The position numbers and the translations under genes are program-made. The notes beneath the pieces are model-generated. The model saw only the letters and a list, made by a program, of their open reading frames with translations, did not search any database and was not told the DNA's origin. A stretch of DNA of 64,000 nt from NCBI RefSeq assembly GCF_026914265.1, contig NC_069129.1:18151945-18215944 (forward strand). The letters run 5' to 3'. Source of the DNA: Mya arenaria (taxonomy: Eukaryota; Mollusca; Bivalvia; Myida; Myidae). Position 1 is the stretch's first letter. Each line of letters starts with the position of its first letter. Shown in pieces: positions 26,901 through 49,970 of this stretch.

Positions 26901-29900
26901 CTAGGGCTTGACCCCATTTCTTACAAGATTGTACACATGAAGGACCTTGATGAACACATGAAAAAGGTAGGACGTTTTCATTTTTATAAGATTGGAATTT
27001 TATTTGTTGAAGATTTTTTAAGTTATTTCTGTTAAATCTGTCTAGTTTCAGATACAAGCAAATGTTGATAATAGTGTAAAAAAGTACCCCAAATATGATT
27101 GTATATAAGTGGCTTAAAGCTTTCAACACTTAGCTAAAATGAATTTGTGAAAACATAATTAAAGTTTGGAGTTATTTTCGACCCTAAACTTTCAGGTACG
27201 GCAGGGTAGAAATGTGGAGGGGGAAGTTCTCTATTTCCTGGACAAACAAGGACAAGTGATTGGACTGCTGAAGAAGAAATCTGTATGGTGAGCTTACGCA
27301 TTAATTTCAGCACATGTATATACAATATATATGGAGTCTTTATGCCCTCAAAAGTGGGCATATTAAAATTGCACCGTCCTTCCATCAGTTAGTCTGGCTC
27401 AACTTCTCATGTCCGGGCTATGACTTTTTCATGTATGAGCAGATTTTAAAATAACTTGCCCCATGTATTTGACATACTAAGATGACGTGTCGCATGCAAG
27501 ACCCATGTCCCTGCCTCCAAGGTCAATGTCACATTTGGGGGCCTTCATCACATACTGTGACAGGTCCAGTTACTTATATATTGTTGAACAATTGTGAAAA
27601 CATTATTACCATATCACAAAATATCATGCTTATTGATAAGACATTATACAAGGGTATGGTCTTGTTTTTTGGGGGATACTGGAGTACCCGGACTAAACAA
27701 AAGGAAATCATTAAATTGAAGACTTAAAAAAGACAATAGCTTATTTTTTTGGGTAAGTTTATTGTAGCACAGGTCTGGTGATAAAAACAATGAAAAAACA
27801 ACACAGCATCAATAAATGATAGGTATTTAAGCACTGATTAAAAAGCACTTTTAATTACTATATCAAAACTTCACAACTGTTTATTTATTATATCAAAACT
27901 TCACAACTGTTTATTTAAAAAAAAGTTTGCAAAAGGCTGCAAATCTTAAAAAAGACTTATCACGCAGAATGTGTAACAATTTGAATGCTAGCCAAGAGAT
28001 TACCTGAGTCATTGAGCACGCTCTTTGATATCCAGGTATAAGATATTGGAAATAAGTTAGGCTACAAAAGTCAGTAACTGACATAGCATGCTGTCAAGGT
28101 TACATTTCCAATTGTAGACAAGAGATGACATGTGTCATTCAGCACACACGTTGACATTTTAAGGCTGTGAAAGTCAGTCACTAAATATCAAGCAGTCTGA
28201 GTATCGTTCCCAATTGTAGAAAAGCGATAGCAAGTTCAATTTAGCACAGTTTTAAATCCTCAAGAATGTGATAATCAGTCACTAAATATCAAGCAGTTTG
28301 AGTAACATTGCCAATTGTATACAAGAGATCTCAAATGTCATTAAGCACGGCTTGAACCCTACAAGAATGTGATTCTCAGTCACATGCAGTTCAAGAAATG
28401 TTCCCAATTGAGGTTACATTAGTTACATTTAGCATTAATTCAACTCTTAATTAACCAGTCAATAAAATCTCAAGCTGTCCGAGTATCATTTCCAATTGCA
28501 GAAAAGATATTACAAGTTTCATTGAGCACAGCTTCAACCCTTTCCTCGTAGGCTTCCATTCCTTCTGTTGATATCCTCATGTTCTCAGCGATGTGAGGAA
28601 ATCCTGCTGTGTGGGCTCTTTGTACAAGTTCTTCTGACATCTCCTGAATAGCAGCCCATTTCTTGGTACCATAGGTGTGGTATACAGAGAGAAGCCCCCC
28701 TTGTACGGTCATACGTATGGTTCCCAACTGGGCCTCTGTTGTTGACAGCCTCTTGGAAGTGCTGGAGTAGCTGATTACTGAAAACCGACATTGCAGTTAA
28801 AATGACTGATTTTTGTGAGGAGATGTTTTCACTTGTTAGAAAAAATAATTTCCTTGTCAGCAAAATTTTCACTTGACCAAGTATAGTAAGGTAGCAAGTT
28901 GTTTATTTTGTGACAAATTGTGCAATTCAAGCAAAACTTGATAACAAAAGTCAAATATTAAAAAAAGTTACACCAAATCCAATGGGTTTATAAGCTACCA
29001 AGCTGAGAATATTTTGTACATATTATATATAACTTCCAAACATAGTTGTAGAAGTTGTTTTAATGTATAACAAATGTGGAGCTACGAATACATAATACTT
29101 CTTTTTTCAACAATTATGCACTTTTAAACAACAAATTTAGACAGTTTGTAAGGATAGAAAGACATCAAAATATTCACATGTATATTATGTGTCTTGTATT
29201 AAATGCAAACATTCTATAATGACAACATTTTATGCAATTTCTGCATTATAAGCTTCTGGCAGTTCAAAAATGAATACATCAATGATTTTATAGGAGATAT
29301 TTTTAAAAAATCACCCATATTACAATGAAAAAAACTGTGACAAGCCCAGCAGTAGAGAAAAGGGTGCAAGGCAAGTTCCCAAACAACAATGAACAATAGA
29401 AACAAACATATTAACATCACACATACAAAAACAACACCCCATTAAACCTTTGTATGGTCTATAGGACCATGCCCATGTATTTTTTTTTATAATAAGTTAC
29501 ATAAACCTTTAATTCAGAGTTCTAAGTGAAGTATAATTATACTTACAGAGTTTCCTCATGTTTTGCAGGTTTCTTTCGTAAGTCATCATCTCAAGCAGCA
29601 TTCTGTCGCTTAGCAACAAAACCTCATCCATGGTTTCTTCTTTTTCACAATATTTCACTAATAATTATCAAAAGTTGTCTTCATAAATATCGTTGAAATA
29701 ATAAAAGCTCTTTATACTGGCAAAGGGTCAATTTGATGTAGATATTGAAAGTATTTGAAACTGACCTGGCTCACACACAGAATAAGACTGTCTTAAAAAT
29801 TCCACAATAAAATAATAATTTTTCACACTTCCATCATTATGATTTTGAGAAGTGTGACAATGGAGGCCAATGATTAAAGGGTGTGTATTATCATATTAAT

Positions 29901-32900
29901 GACTATAATTGAAAATGAAATACTGCAATTATCCTTTGATGTAACAAGCTGTGATAAATATATGTCTGTGATGTCCAGCATATTGCATTGCACCTGAAAG
30001 GCCTTTATGATATGTTTATTGCATCAAACCTTTCAATATTGTTCATAGCATGTAAACAAACAAATCAATGAATGGAGAAAAAATACACAAATACATTTTT
30101 CTGGAGCTAATAGTTGAAAAGTTATAACATCCTATTGTAGTAAGTGAGCGTGCGTTAGTAAATGTATCAAAAATCTACAAAATTATAGTAGTCATTTGCA
30201 TTGTTTATTACAAATCATGCAATTTAGCAAAGTGGTACGAGGAAATCAGTTAGCCTCATGGATTAGCTGTATTTCACCCATCACTGATATAATTATTTAA
30301 GGCTATCATAGTTGTTTTATACAGGTATCTTTTTATTTATCAATATATATGTAGCTTACTGCTGTTGACTTATATACAAGTTAATATACAACTGGATTTT
30401 ATAAGCGCTTATTAAAAATAGCTTGTTACTGCTACAGCTGTCAGGTGGTTGAGGAAATAGGTTGGAGTTGGTTGGTATGAAATATCAAATCATTTCAAAT
30501 CTGCCTGTTAATTATGATGAGGCAAACAATAGAATTATCAACAGGCTGAACATTACTGAAATGTTGTTAATTTTTTTATTAAATGTAATATTATTCCAAA
30601 ACTTAACTCTTGAATATTTACTGTTTTTACAACATGTATGTTTTTATAACTAAGATTCACTAATATATTTTTAAGATAGATTATTTAACTGTAATTTTTA
30701 TATTTTAAGAAAGAATAAAGTCCAAGCACCAACTCTATCAGGTATATTTGAATTTGTTGTCATTGAGCATATAGAGGTCATTGTCATAAAAAAATCAGAG
30801 GGGAAGGTTGAACCACTTTCATTGGTTGGTCAAAACATTGTCGAGCTTGGAGCCTTAAACAGTGTAGACCCAGTGTCAATAGTATTATGTTTTTTAGGTA
30901 CATTGTGTGTCGCGCCATACGGGAGAAAGTTAAGAGAGCTGTGAACCAGAGCAAACAGAACCCAGACAAGTTCTCCCTCTCCAGACATCTTCACCTGGTA
31001 ATCTATAAACAAACAATAACATACTTCTGCATTCTGGAGCCTTTTGACCAAGGCTAATTTCTTTAGATGAGTCATGGTTTTATCACAGGGGTTTCTCTCG
31101 ATTACTTTTACACTTATAAAATAACAATACCCCCATGTCATATAGATAGTTTTAAGTGACTACTTATTTTAGTTTTTTTTTCTCATTTTTTTTCCTGTTT
31201 ATATTGTCTATACAATATTTATATATATAGGGTAAAAAAATGGAGAGAAACCCCTGTGAAGTTAACAGCTGTAATGCTAATTGAATTAGAGAGAAGCTGG
31301 AATGGCCAAGCAGTCAAGATGTTCAGATCATGTCAAATTATTTTTTATTAAGTATCATCAGGATGGTTAATTTTGGTTTTTGAAATAAAAAAAAGTTTTC
31401 AAAACTTAAATAAAGGCAAAAGAAACTAAATTTATAGAACTTATAATGATGAAATAAGTTCATATCAAGTAAATCATTCAAAATTAAAAGATTGACACTT
31501 TTGTAATGTATCGGTATTAATCTGCAATCGAAGAGTTTTGTTTAACAGACTGTCTCTTGTGGTGCCTTCTGTTTACATTTTAAAGAGGCTGAACTGATGA
31601 AGTTGTTTGTTTTCGTCTCAACCTTTTTTTTTCGCCTTGTTTGTCTGTAAGCCAGGCTTTATAATTTGGGACCAAGGCTAAACATAGAATCAGTCTTGTA
31701 TAGCCTGATGAGCTCCTATTGCTGTTTTGTGCCTTTTTTGTTTATTTACCTTTACTTGTAGTTACTCTCATTTTGATGATTTATAAACACTAGTTATTGT
31801 TTATGTCTCTTTCATTGGGTTGATTAAGGATGTTTTTTTTAGCTATATGCGCATGTGTGCTGGTATTAAGACATTTTGCCCAGATTTATTACTTTACTAG
31901 GATGATAATGCTTTTATAACCTTTCTGTACGATGATAACGCTTTTATGACCTTTCTGTACGATGATAAGGCTTTTATGACCTTTCTGTACAATGATAACG
32001 CTTTTATGACCTTTCTGTACTATGATAGCGCTTTTGTGACCTTTCTGTACAATGATAATGCTTTTATAACCTTTCTGTACAATGATAACGCTTTTATAAC
32101 CTTTCTGTACGATGATAAGGCTTTTATAACCTTTCTGTACGATGATAACGCTTTTATAACCTTTCTGTACAATGATAAGGCTTTTATAACCTTTCTGTAC
32201 AATGATAAGGCTTTTATAACCTTTCTGTACGATGATAACGCTTTTATAACCTTTCTGTACAATGATAGCGCTTTTGTGACCTTTCTGTACAATGATAATG
32301 CTTTTATAACCTTTCTGTACAATGATAACACTTTTGTGACCTTTCTGTACAGTGATAACGCTTTTATGACCTTATATACAATGATAACGCTTTTGTGACC
32401 TTATATACAATGATAACGCCTTTATGACCTTTCTTAACCAGGTTGAGAGGCGGATGAAGGAGATACAGAAATGGCTTAATCTTGACCATCAAACTACACA
32501 AGAATGGACGGTGAGAATATAAGTAAAATTATGTTGTAAATGCTGTCAATTTCATCAAATAGGTTGTGCATAGTTGTCTACTTTTATCATGGCTCATTGC
32601 AATTACAATTCAATGTTGTTGCATTTCTAAAGTGAATCATTAGCTTTTAATGTTTTCGAAATAAAAGATTTAAGATTGATAAAAATGTCTTTATTTGATT
32701 GTGCTTTTATGATATTTATTAAATGGCTTGTTGTCAATGTATTTATCAGTGACAAAAAGGGATTGTTGGAATGTGTTTTGATGTTGAAACATTTGAATTT
32801 TTCTGGTTCACAGGAACTGGGTAGTAAATGTGTGAAGTGGGCGTTACATGCTGTTGAACAGGACACGCTGCCAATGTCAGAAGTCCAGGATCTATTTCCT

Positions 32901-33578
32901 GTATACTGGTAGGTCAACTATTGACATGATGTTAAAATAGGATAGTATATTTGGCCACCCTTATAAATAAAAGTGTGTCCATCAATAACATTTGAAGGAC
33001 TTCTTGGAGGGTTCTTAATTTGCATACACATTGATCATGTTTAGAAGATGGCCTCAAACTTACAGGGGTCAGTAAGTCCAAGTTCTAGGTGATCTTTACA
33101 AAAATAAGAGTACCGCCAAATTTCAGTTTATATTAATCAACTTTGGGTAAAACTCAAAAACCATCTAAAACAGAGTTATACCACTTCATGAATACCAAGT
33201 TTCTATTGGATATCTTTAATGTTTTTTGAGTAATGGCCAAAGTCAAGGTTTGGCATGACGCCTTTATTGACGTCAAGGCTCTCTCAATACTTTTTTCTTC
33301 AAAACAGTTACAACAAAACAGACAAGCTAAAAACACAGGGCAATCAATTGTTTAGAACAAATTAAAATGTCAACATTATCCAGCATGTGAAATAATGCTA
33401 TGATTTGCAAATGTTTTACTATGTCTTTCCCATTAAACGCAGGGAATATTTTTATGAAACTAATTATTTATCTAGGTCAAGGTTTCTGAAAGAGACAGAC
33501 AACAGTGACTTGATAAATGTTGGTGAAGAGGTGATGATTTCTGGTGATCAAAGCAAGGAGGGAGCCTGTGCCAGCTGA
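17979..33578 (+). CDS. T4 Rnl1-like 5'-phosphate/3'-OH RNA ligase, 12 exons
   Basis: Exons: 17979-18133, 19622-19790, 24162-24308, 24929-25067, 25869-26067, 26362-26458, 26889-26966, 27196-27287, 30898-30997, 32442-32510, 32814-32908 and 33476-33578. All introns are GT..AG and all phases agree, giving 480 residues. Seen motifs: I, TEKANGE with candidate AMP-accepting Lys170; III, YTAVFEILSP (248-257); IV, VEGEV (335-339); V, LLKKKSVWY (352-360). The match to T4 Rnl1 (YTANFEFV in motif III, EGYV in IV, K-x-K before WY in V) is clear. Family knowledge: these enzymes adenylate a lysine, move AMP to a 5'-phosphate RNA end and seal it to a 3'-OH. Fungal Trl1 and an amphioxus ligase belong to this group. 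Residues 1-157 are a helical N-terminal part without motifs; 361-480 may be the C-terminal helical domain. ATGGCG start in good context. Cellular role (tRNA or mRNA splicing, repair) is inferred only. Confidence 0.85.
20424..21060 (+). mobile_element. 5'-truncated LINE fragment in ligase intron 2
   Basis: An open frame from about 20425 to the TAA at 21035-21037 encodes the C-terminal part of a non-LTR retrotransposon reverse transcriptase. It opens on DQTLSFDSMARSILKKAN and continues with HFDYAC and KLQTTQNKLMRFV, then the widely seen block HIGPEHFKLLNWLPVNKRVD and the C-terminal SLWNKLP. The catalytic fingers and palm are absent, so only the 3' end was copied. The frame has no stop, implying a fairly recent insertion. 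A T-rich stretch follows the stop. Clade uncertain (CR1/Jockey-like group). It lies in the sense orientation within intron 2. Confidence 0.75.
21508..22621. repeat. Cluster of an 11-base motif in both orientations
   Basis: GCTAATGTTAC-like words occur at 21508, 21856, 21882 (reverse), 21899 (reverse, partial), 22224, 22452 (reverse, partial) and 22611. They look like subterminal repeats of a DNA transposon, but no terminal inverted repeat or transposase was found. Confidence 0.4.
23296..23450 (+). repeat. Short minisatellite in ligase intron 2
   Basis: About four imperfect copies of a 33-39 base unit built on 'gaagtcatcatcaacatttct' with variable 'gatgagaatggt' spacers. The 62-codon frame across it is repeat-derived. 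Confidence 0.75.
25080..25352 (+). repeat. Tandem 135-base duplication after ligase exon 4
   Basis: Two diverged copies abut. Both carry 'atataaagtgaact', 'gtgaagcaaagataaatac' and a 'gccaggcacaac'-type block in the same order. The first copy begins about 13 bases after the exon 4 donor. Non-coding. Confidence 0.7.
27330..27560 (+). repeat. Dispersed repeat related to 63281-63870
   Basis: Shares 'cagattttaaaataacttgcc', 'gacgtgtcgcatgcaagacc' and 'cctccaaggtcaatgtcac' in the same order with the array near the right end of the window. It lies at the start of ligase intron 8. Confidence 0.6.
27978..28466 (-). repeat. Decayed tandem copies of the nested gene's coding 3' end
   Basis: Units centred on 'ttccaattg' recur at about 27978, 28108, 28209, 28311 and 28403. 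Each is followed by versions of 'aagagat..caagttcattgagcac'. The same string is coding sequence at 28489-28540, in the last exon of the antisense nested gene. Spacing is 90-130 bases. The copies contain many changes and are not open in the gene's frame. Confidence 0.65.
28470..29631 (-). CDS. Unrecognised 130-residue protein, nested antisense in ligase intron 8
   Basis: Two exons on the minus strand: 29631-29547 (ATG to a GTAAG donor) and 28777-28470 (after a TTTTCAG acceptor, ending TGA). Phase 1 joins to phase 1, giving 130 residues. Seen: N-terminus MDEVLLLSDRMLLEMMTYER, strongly amphipathic; then KRLSTTEAQLGTIRMTVQGG and WAAIQEMSEELVQRAH; end FSAIGNDTRTA. It is acidic to neutral, mostly helical by eye, with no signal peptide, membrane segment or cysteine pattern. 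I do not recognise the family. For: a good ATG context (ACCATGG), clean splice sites, phase agreement, and codon-like sequence over all 130 residues. Against: short and without a known homologue. The last 25 codons match tandem copies lying just beyond the stop (27978-28466), so the gene's 3' end belongs to, or seeded, that array. Confidence 0.6.
31901..32441 (+). repeat. 30-base minisatellite ending at the exon 10 acceptor
   Basis: About 18 copies of a 30-base unit ('gataacgcttttataacc' plus 'tttctgtacaat'). Fifteen are exactly in step from 31901 to 32350, then two of 29 bases and a last unit that reads into 'cttaaccag', the splice acceptor of ligase exon 10. Because 30 is a multiple of three and the unit lacks stops in some frames, frames of 150 (+) and 103 (-) codons appear. 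They are artefacts. Confidence 0.9.
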
Positions 33579-33907
33579 CAGGAATTTACTGATATCGTAA
33601 ACAGAGGAATTAACACAGTAATATTACTGTCCGATCATATGACAATCCAAATGGGAATGTCCAGGTACAACTTACAAGTTAAGATGGTTATTATGTTTAA
33701 AATTAAACTGACAGCTGAAAAACTATTCAATGAGGTTTGATGTTGTCTGTATGTTAGAATTAGCTTTCAGTTATTGAAATTTATTACCATAGGTTATCTT
33801 TAATTTATGAATTTTTTTATATGTCTCTGGAGACACATGATTTCTGTTCTTTTTTAGGTATGCATAAATTGTTACTGTGATCTGTACAAATGTATATACA
33901 TTTTTAA

Positions 33908-33913
33908 AATAAA
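33908..33913 (+). terminator. RNA ligase poly(A) signal
   Basis: AATAAA 330 bases after the ligase stop codon, followed by T-rich sequence. It is the first hexamer in the 3' region. Confidence 0.5.
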
Positions 33914-34012
33914 TTATATTAGCGAATTTGTTGTTTTTGTTAAGAAATTGTTATTTTGATAGCCTTAGTGTCATAGGCAACAGTGTACAATTAAGCAACA
34001 GTGTACAATTAA

Positions 34013-34157
34013 GTTATGATTTGCAGGATTGATGTCATTATCGGGGTATGAATGCAATTGGGCTGGTCGAAGTGTGTGGGGTCTAACTCCATGCGTACTT
34101 TGACCAGCCCAATTGCGTTCATATCCCTGATAATAACATCAATCCCGCAATTCATTA
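34013..34157. mobile_element. Near-perfect hairpin element (foldback MITE)
   Basis: Left arm 34013-34074 and right arm 34096-34157 are reverse complements over about 60 bases with roughly ten mismatches (for example 'gcaattgggctggtc' against its complement 'gaccagcccaattgc'). The loop is about 20 bases. Nothing coding. It lies 240 bases past the ligase poly(A) signal. Confidence 0.85.
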
Positions 34158-36491
34158 CTTATATTTACACCAGTATTTTATTATTTCATTCAAGAATTGT
34201 TTAATAAATACTCTATTTCATTGAAGAAAACATTTCTTACCCATTCTGTAAATAGAACGACTAGACTGTTACCAGAAACACTTTATCAAATGACAACACA
34301 ATAAGGCCGGAAAAGATAAACCACTTCAAGTCACTGTTAAACATAAAATTGAAACACTTATGGCAACAATACATTTAAGATATCATAAAATACACTTTCT
34401 AAAATGTTGATTTATATTTTACGGGACCTGCTGACACAATACAAACAATAACAAGGTCAATAGTTTTCATGTATATTGTTATGCGATGAATTGCGATCCT
34501 AACATATCCGAAGATGTTGCGTTCATCAAATTTTAACTGCAATTGCCGAAAGGCAGTTCATTTAAGGAATGGAAATTGAGGTGTAAATATCAGACAGTAA
34601 TTGACATCCATTTCAGTAGTGATTTATCATCATCATGTTCATACTTTGCTTTGTAAAAATATTAGTGATCAATAATTCCAAACTGCATAGGAAGGAAGGA
34701 AAGTTTGTCATGAAAACATGCTATTCTGAAGGCTGTTTGTTCGCATAGGCCTAATCACTAATGGCTATCTCATCAACGAGACCTTTCAGACTCTTGTCAT
34801 TTTCCTGTGACAGCTTTTTTGTTTACATTTTGTTCATGTAAGTTTTCAATTTATTTATGACTTATAAATATTCTAACCCTGCCATGAGTATAATAATTAT
34901 TGTGTCTATCGAAAAACACTTTTTTAAGGATGTAAGAAGAAGATTAAGGAGAAGTATGCTACTCTCCCTCGCGTCGGCATCACACCTTGGTTAAGGTATT
35001 GCATGTATGGACCTTTAAGTTCTTATCTCAGCAAAGACGACATGTATTGCATTGAAACTTTATTAAAGTAATTATCTATTTTTACAATAATTCATGTGTT
35101 TATGAAATGTACATGTAGTTATATTGTTTATTTATGTCGCATCTCAGTCGGTTTGTTTTTATACCCTCACATGATTATCGTTGTTGTAGCAATCAATTGC
35201 TGTTGCAATATATTTATCGTTTATGTTATAAAGGTAGTTGTTGTTATAACCCTGTGCTGAATTATTAAAGAAAAATTTAACATATTTTGACAATTCCTTG
35301 GTAAATAAATGTTTGTCTAATGAAACTTGTTACTATGAGTTATCAAAAGTCCTTATCATCAAAAGCACAAACAATGTTTTATGCACAGGGTAATCCTAAA
35401 ATCAGGATTGCAGGCTTTCAATATTGGTCATTTCTATCAACATAAGAAGTATGTGAAATGAGTATAAATGGGTTTAAAAGCAACTTCAACGGGGGCCTTA
35501 GCACCTAACCCTGCTTGTGGTCTGAATCCTTCATCTGTAACATTAAGATTCCCTGCATACCGGTACATGTTTGACTTTTGCAAGGGCAAATACAGTTCAT
35601 ATATCACAGAACTCATCATGCTGGTTACTCATTCCAATTAATCACCATGAACAACTGAAATAAGTTTAGGGTTTTAGTCAGTTTTTTTAAAGGGCTGGGT
35701 GCTGCAGAAGAGGGACAGGTGGTGAGGGAGAAAAGGGCACATTGATTTGGGCTGTGAAGAATTGGAATATTTTGAATTTGACCAACAATGTCAGGAATTG
35801 TATTGAAATGAAGTAGTATTTGGTGTCAACTGACAAATACATTAAGTTTGACAGAATTTATAACCATATTAGAAGTTCTTTTATCACTAACATTCTTCAG
35901 TATTGATTTCTATGAGGGCAGAAAGGTGCTACCAAAGGACAGGGTGCTCCACAACTCATTTTCTTTTATTGAAGCACAACAGGAGTTGTTGAATCAGCAA
36001 TTGTTGGATGCACCAATTCACCACAGTCATATCATATAGTCATAGATATTATCTACTAGTCATTTGATGACCGGTCACCCTGGCCAAACAAATGCATCTT
36101 TTGGACTTTTGGTAAAACCTTTTTTCTTGAACAATTATTGTAAAGAAAATTCTATTATGCCTATGGCACTATGTTGTGAGAGAGTGTATGGCCCATGCTG
36201 GGATGGATCCGAGTAACCTTGATGAGAAGGGAGTGTGCTCATCCACTGCGCTAACCACACAACTAGGAGTAGCCTCTGATTAATATATAATTTGGTTAAA
36301 CAAAGGTATATAAATTATCGAGGGGATACTTATTTTGATTTAGCATCTCTTCTAATCTGTGAAGCTTGCTTTAATAAGAGGGTTTCACAATAAGTAAATC
36401 AATATTACTTTACCAAAGAGAACCAACATTAAAAAGAGGAGCTGAATTTAACTTTTTTTTATTAATTATTTCAGAATACGAATCTGAATGA
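34158..36491. other. Intergenic stretch between the ligase and PSMD7
   Basis: No supported gene. A repeat block at 34971-35070 ('cacaccttggttaaggt' ... 'tattgcattgaaacttt') recurs at 39898-39985. A minus-oriented SINE-like piece lies at about 36170-36265 ('cactgcgctaaccacac'). The short frames at 35437-35619 and 35848-36039 show no family signal. Confidence 0.5.
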
Positions 36492-36668
36492 GGGCTATTC
36501 CATTTAAACATATAACCCATGGGGGAAGGAACTTTTAAATTATGCCACCCCTACAGAAGCAAATTAACTCTTTTGGGGTCCAAATTGGCAAAAAAGACAC
36601 CCACCCATATACTATTTAAATAACTGCCTTCCCCCTGGGGGTTATATGTTTTACTGGAACAGCCCTGA
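36492..36668. mobile_element. MITE with about 50-base terminal inverted repeats
   Basis: Left end 'agggctattccatttaaaca' followed by 'tataaccc.atgggggaagg' is mirrored by the right end, whose complement begins 'agggctgttccagtaaaaca' and continues 'tataacccccagggggaagg'. Total length about 177 bases, non-coding. Ends of this type are familiar to me from bivalve genomes. Confidence 0.8.
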
Positions 36669-37034
36669 GATGCATTTCAACGTTTGATAGCAAACTAATA
36701 TTCAATAATAACTTCAGCACTTTAATCAGCTCTCCACAGAATTACAGATAAGACTTCATGAATGTACTTACAACTGTACATTGCACAACTTATTTAATAA
36801 TATTTATAGAACAACCAAACAAGTCAATTATGAAAAGAGACCTCATTTTTTGCCATGTATTGTTTTGTAAAAATGATATCTTTGTTAACATAACAGAGGT
36901 GCTGGAGCATGAGCCAGAGAGCTTGTAGCCCATTGCTGCATCGTTAACAGTGGTTTCACTATATCACCAACATCTTAATCAAATCTGGTCCAAAATTCTT
37001 AGCACACTTAATGTCTAGATAATTATATCATAGG

Positions 37035-49093
<12,059 letters not shown>

Positions 49094-49268
49094 CTTTTTT
49101 ATTCAGAAAAATACAATAATCTAAAAGTACCGGCACAATGACTTTTCTAAATTTTCGCTTTTGATACTTCCGGCGGGGATAAAATATTAATTTGCGTGAA
49201 AAACAATGTGTAGCACACAACAAATACGGTTTATTTTTTTGACAATGTCTGGAGTTCCTCCCCCTTAA
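49094..49268 (-). promoter_or_regulatory. PSMD7: Upstream region of PSMD7
   Basis: The 170 bases before the PSMD7 start, between the gene and a transposon-like repeat. A short GC-richer patch ('cttccggcggggat', 49168-49181) holds an ETS-like CTTCCGG core, common in housekeeping promoters. Nothing more specific is claimed. Confidence 0.4.
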
Positions 49269-49269
49269 A

Positions 49270-49970
49270 CTGTCTGGTTTACAGTTATTTCGTATCCTAG
49301 TTCTTTCGTACCCTCCGATTTACGGTTATTTCGTAATCATAAGATAGTCATTTCGTAACCTATATATATGAATTTCTTTAAGTTAAGAAAAACAATACTT
49401 AAGTGAATATAGACTCATATACTGGTTAGCGACCCCTTTCCGGCCGGAAATGGAGGTTTTTCCTACGTTACTTTTGACACAAGATAGCTATTACGATAAA
49501 ACTTTACACTCAGATAGGTTGGCTCTTCCGACAAAAACTGTGTAATTTGTTTTTGAAAATAGCTAGGGATTCCGAATATTCCCACGCGCAAAGTACCCCT
49601 ATAATTTCGCTAAAATAAGCACCCTACTGTACCTATTATTCGCCCACCCCATTAATTCGCTATTCTTACGATGTTTTTCATATATTTATCTCTAAACTAT
49701 ATCTTAAAACATTTTTATTTTATTTGACGAGTCTAGCGACCGATTAAAACGACAATTGATCAATGTCAATATTTCTACGTTATATCACTCTTCTTTCGTT
49801 TAAATCATGCGAGCCAGCGCCTGTGTCCAGTCTGGCAATGGTTGATGTCTGTAAATAATGCAATGTCTGGATTGTATGTTCTTTATCTTCTTCAAGTAAT
49901 CTTTTTTAATCTAGTACCCTGACGAAATGGTCAGGGTACGAAATGACTATAGTTCCCGCAGTTAGGAGAC
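49270..49970. mobile_element. TIR-bounded repeat built of TTTCGTA words
   Basis: The left end (49273-49365) holds four copies of '(a/t)tttcgta.cct'-like words. The right end (49913-49969) holds the same words in complement ('cagggtacgaaatgactata'). The ends are thus imperfect inverted repeats with internal sub-repeats around about 550 bases of non-coding DNA. It resembles a non-autonomous DNA transposon; class not assigned. Confidence 0.5.

Noticed and set aside
31946-32398. A 150-codon plus-strand frame and a 103-codon minus-strand frame
   Set aside because: Both are translations of a 30-base minisatellite whose unit length is a multiple of three. Repetitive, inside an intron, and present in both strands for that reason alone.
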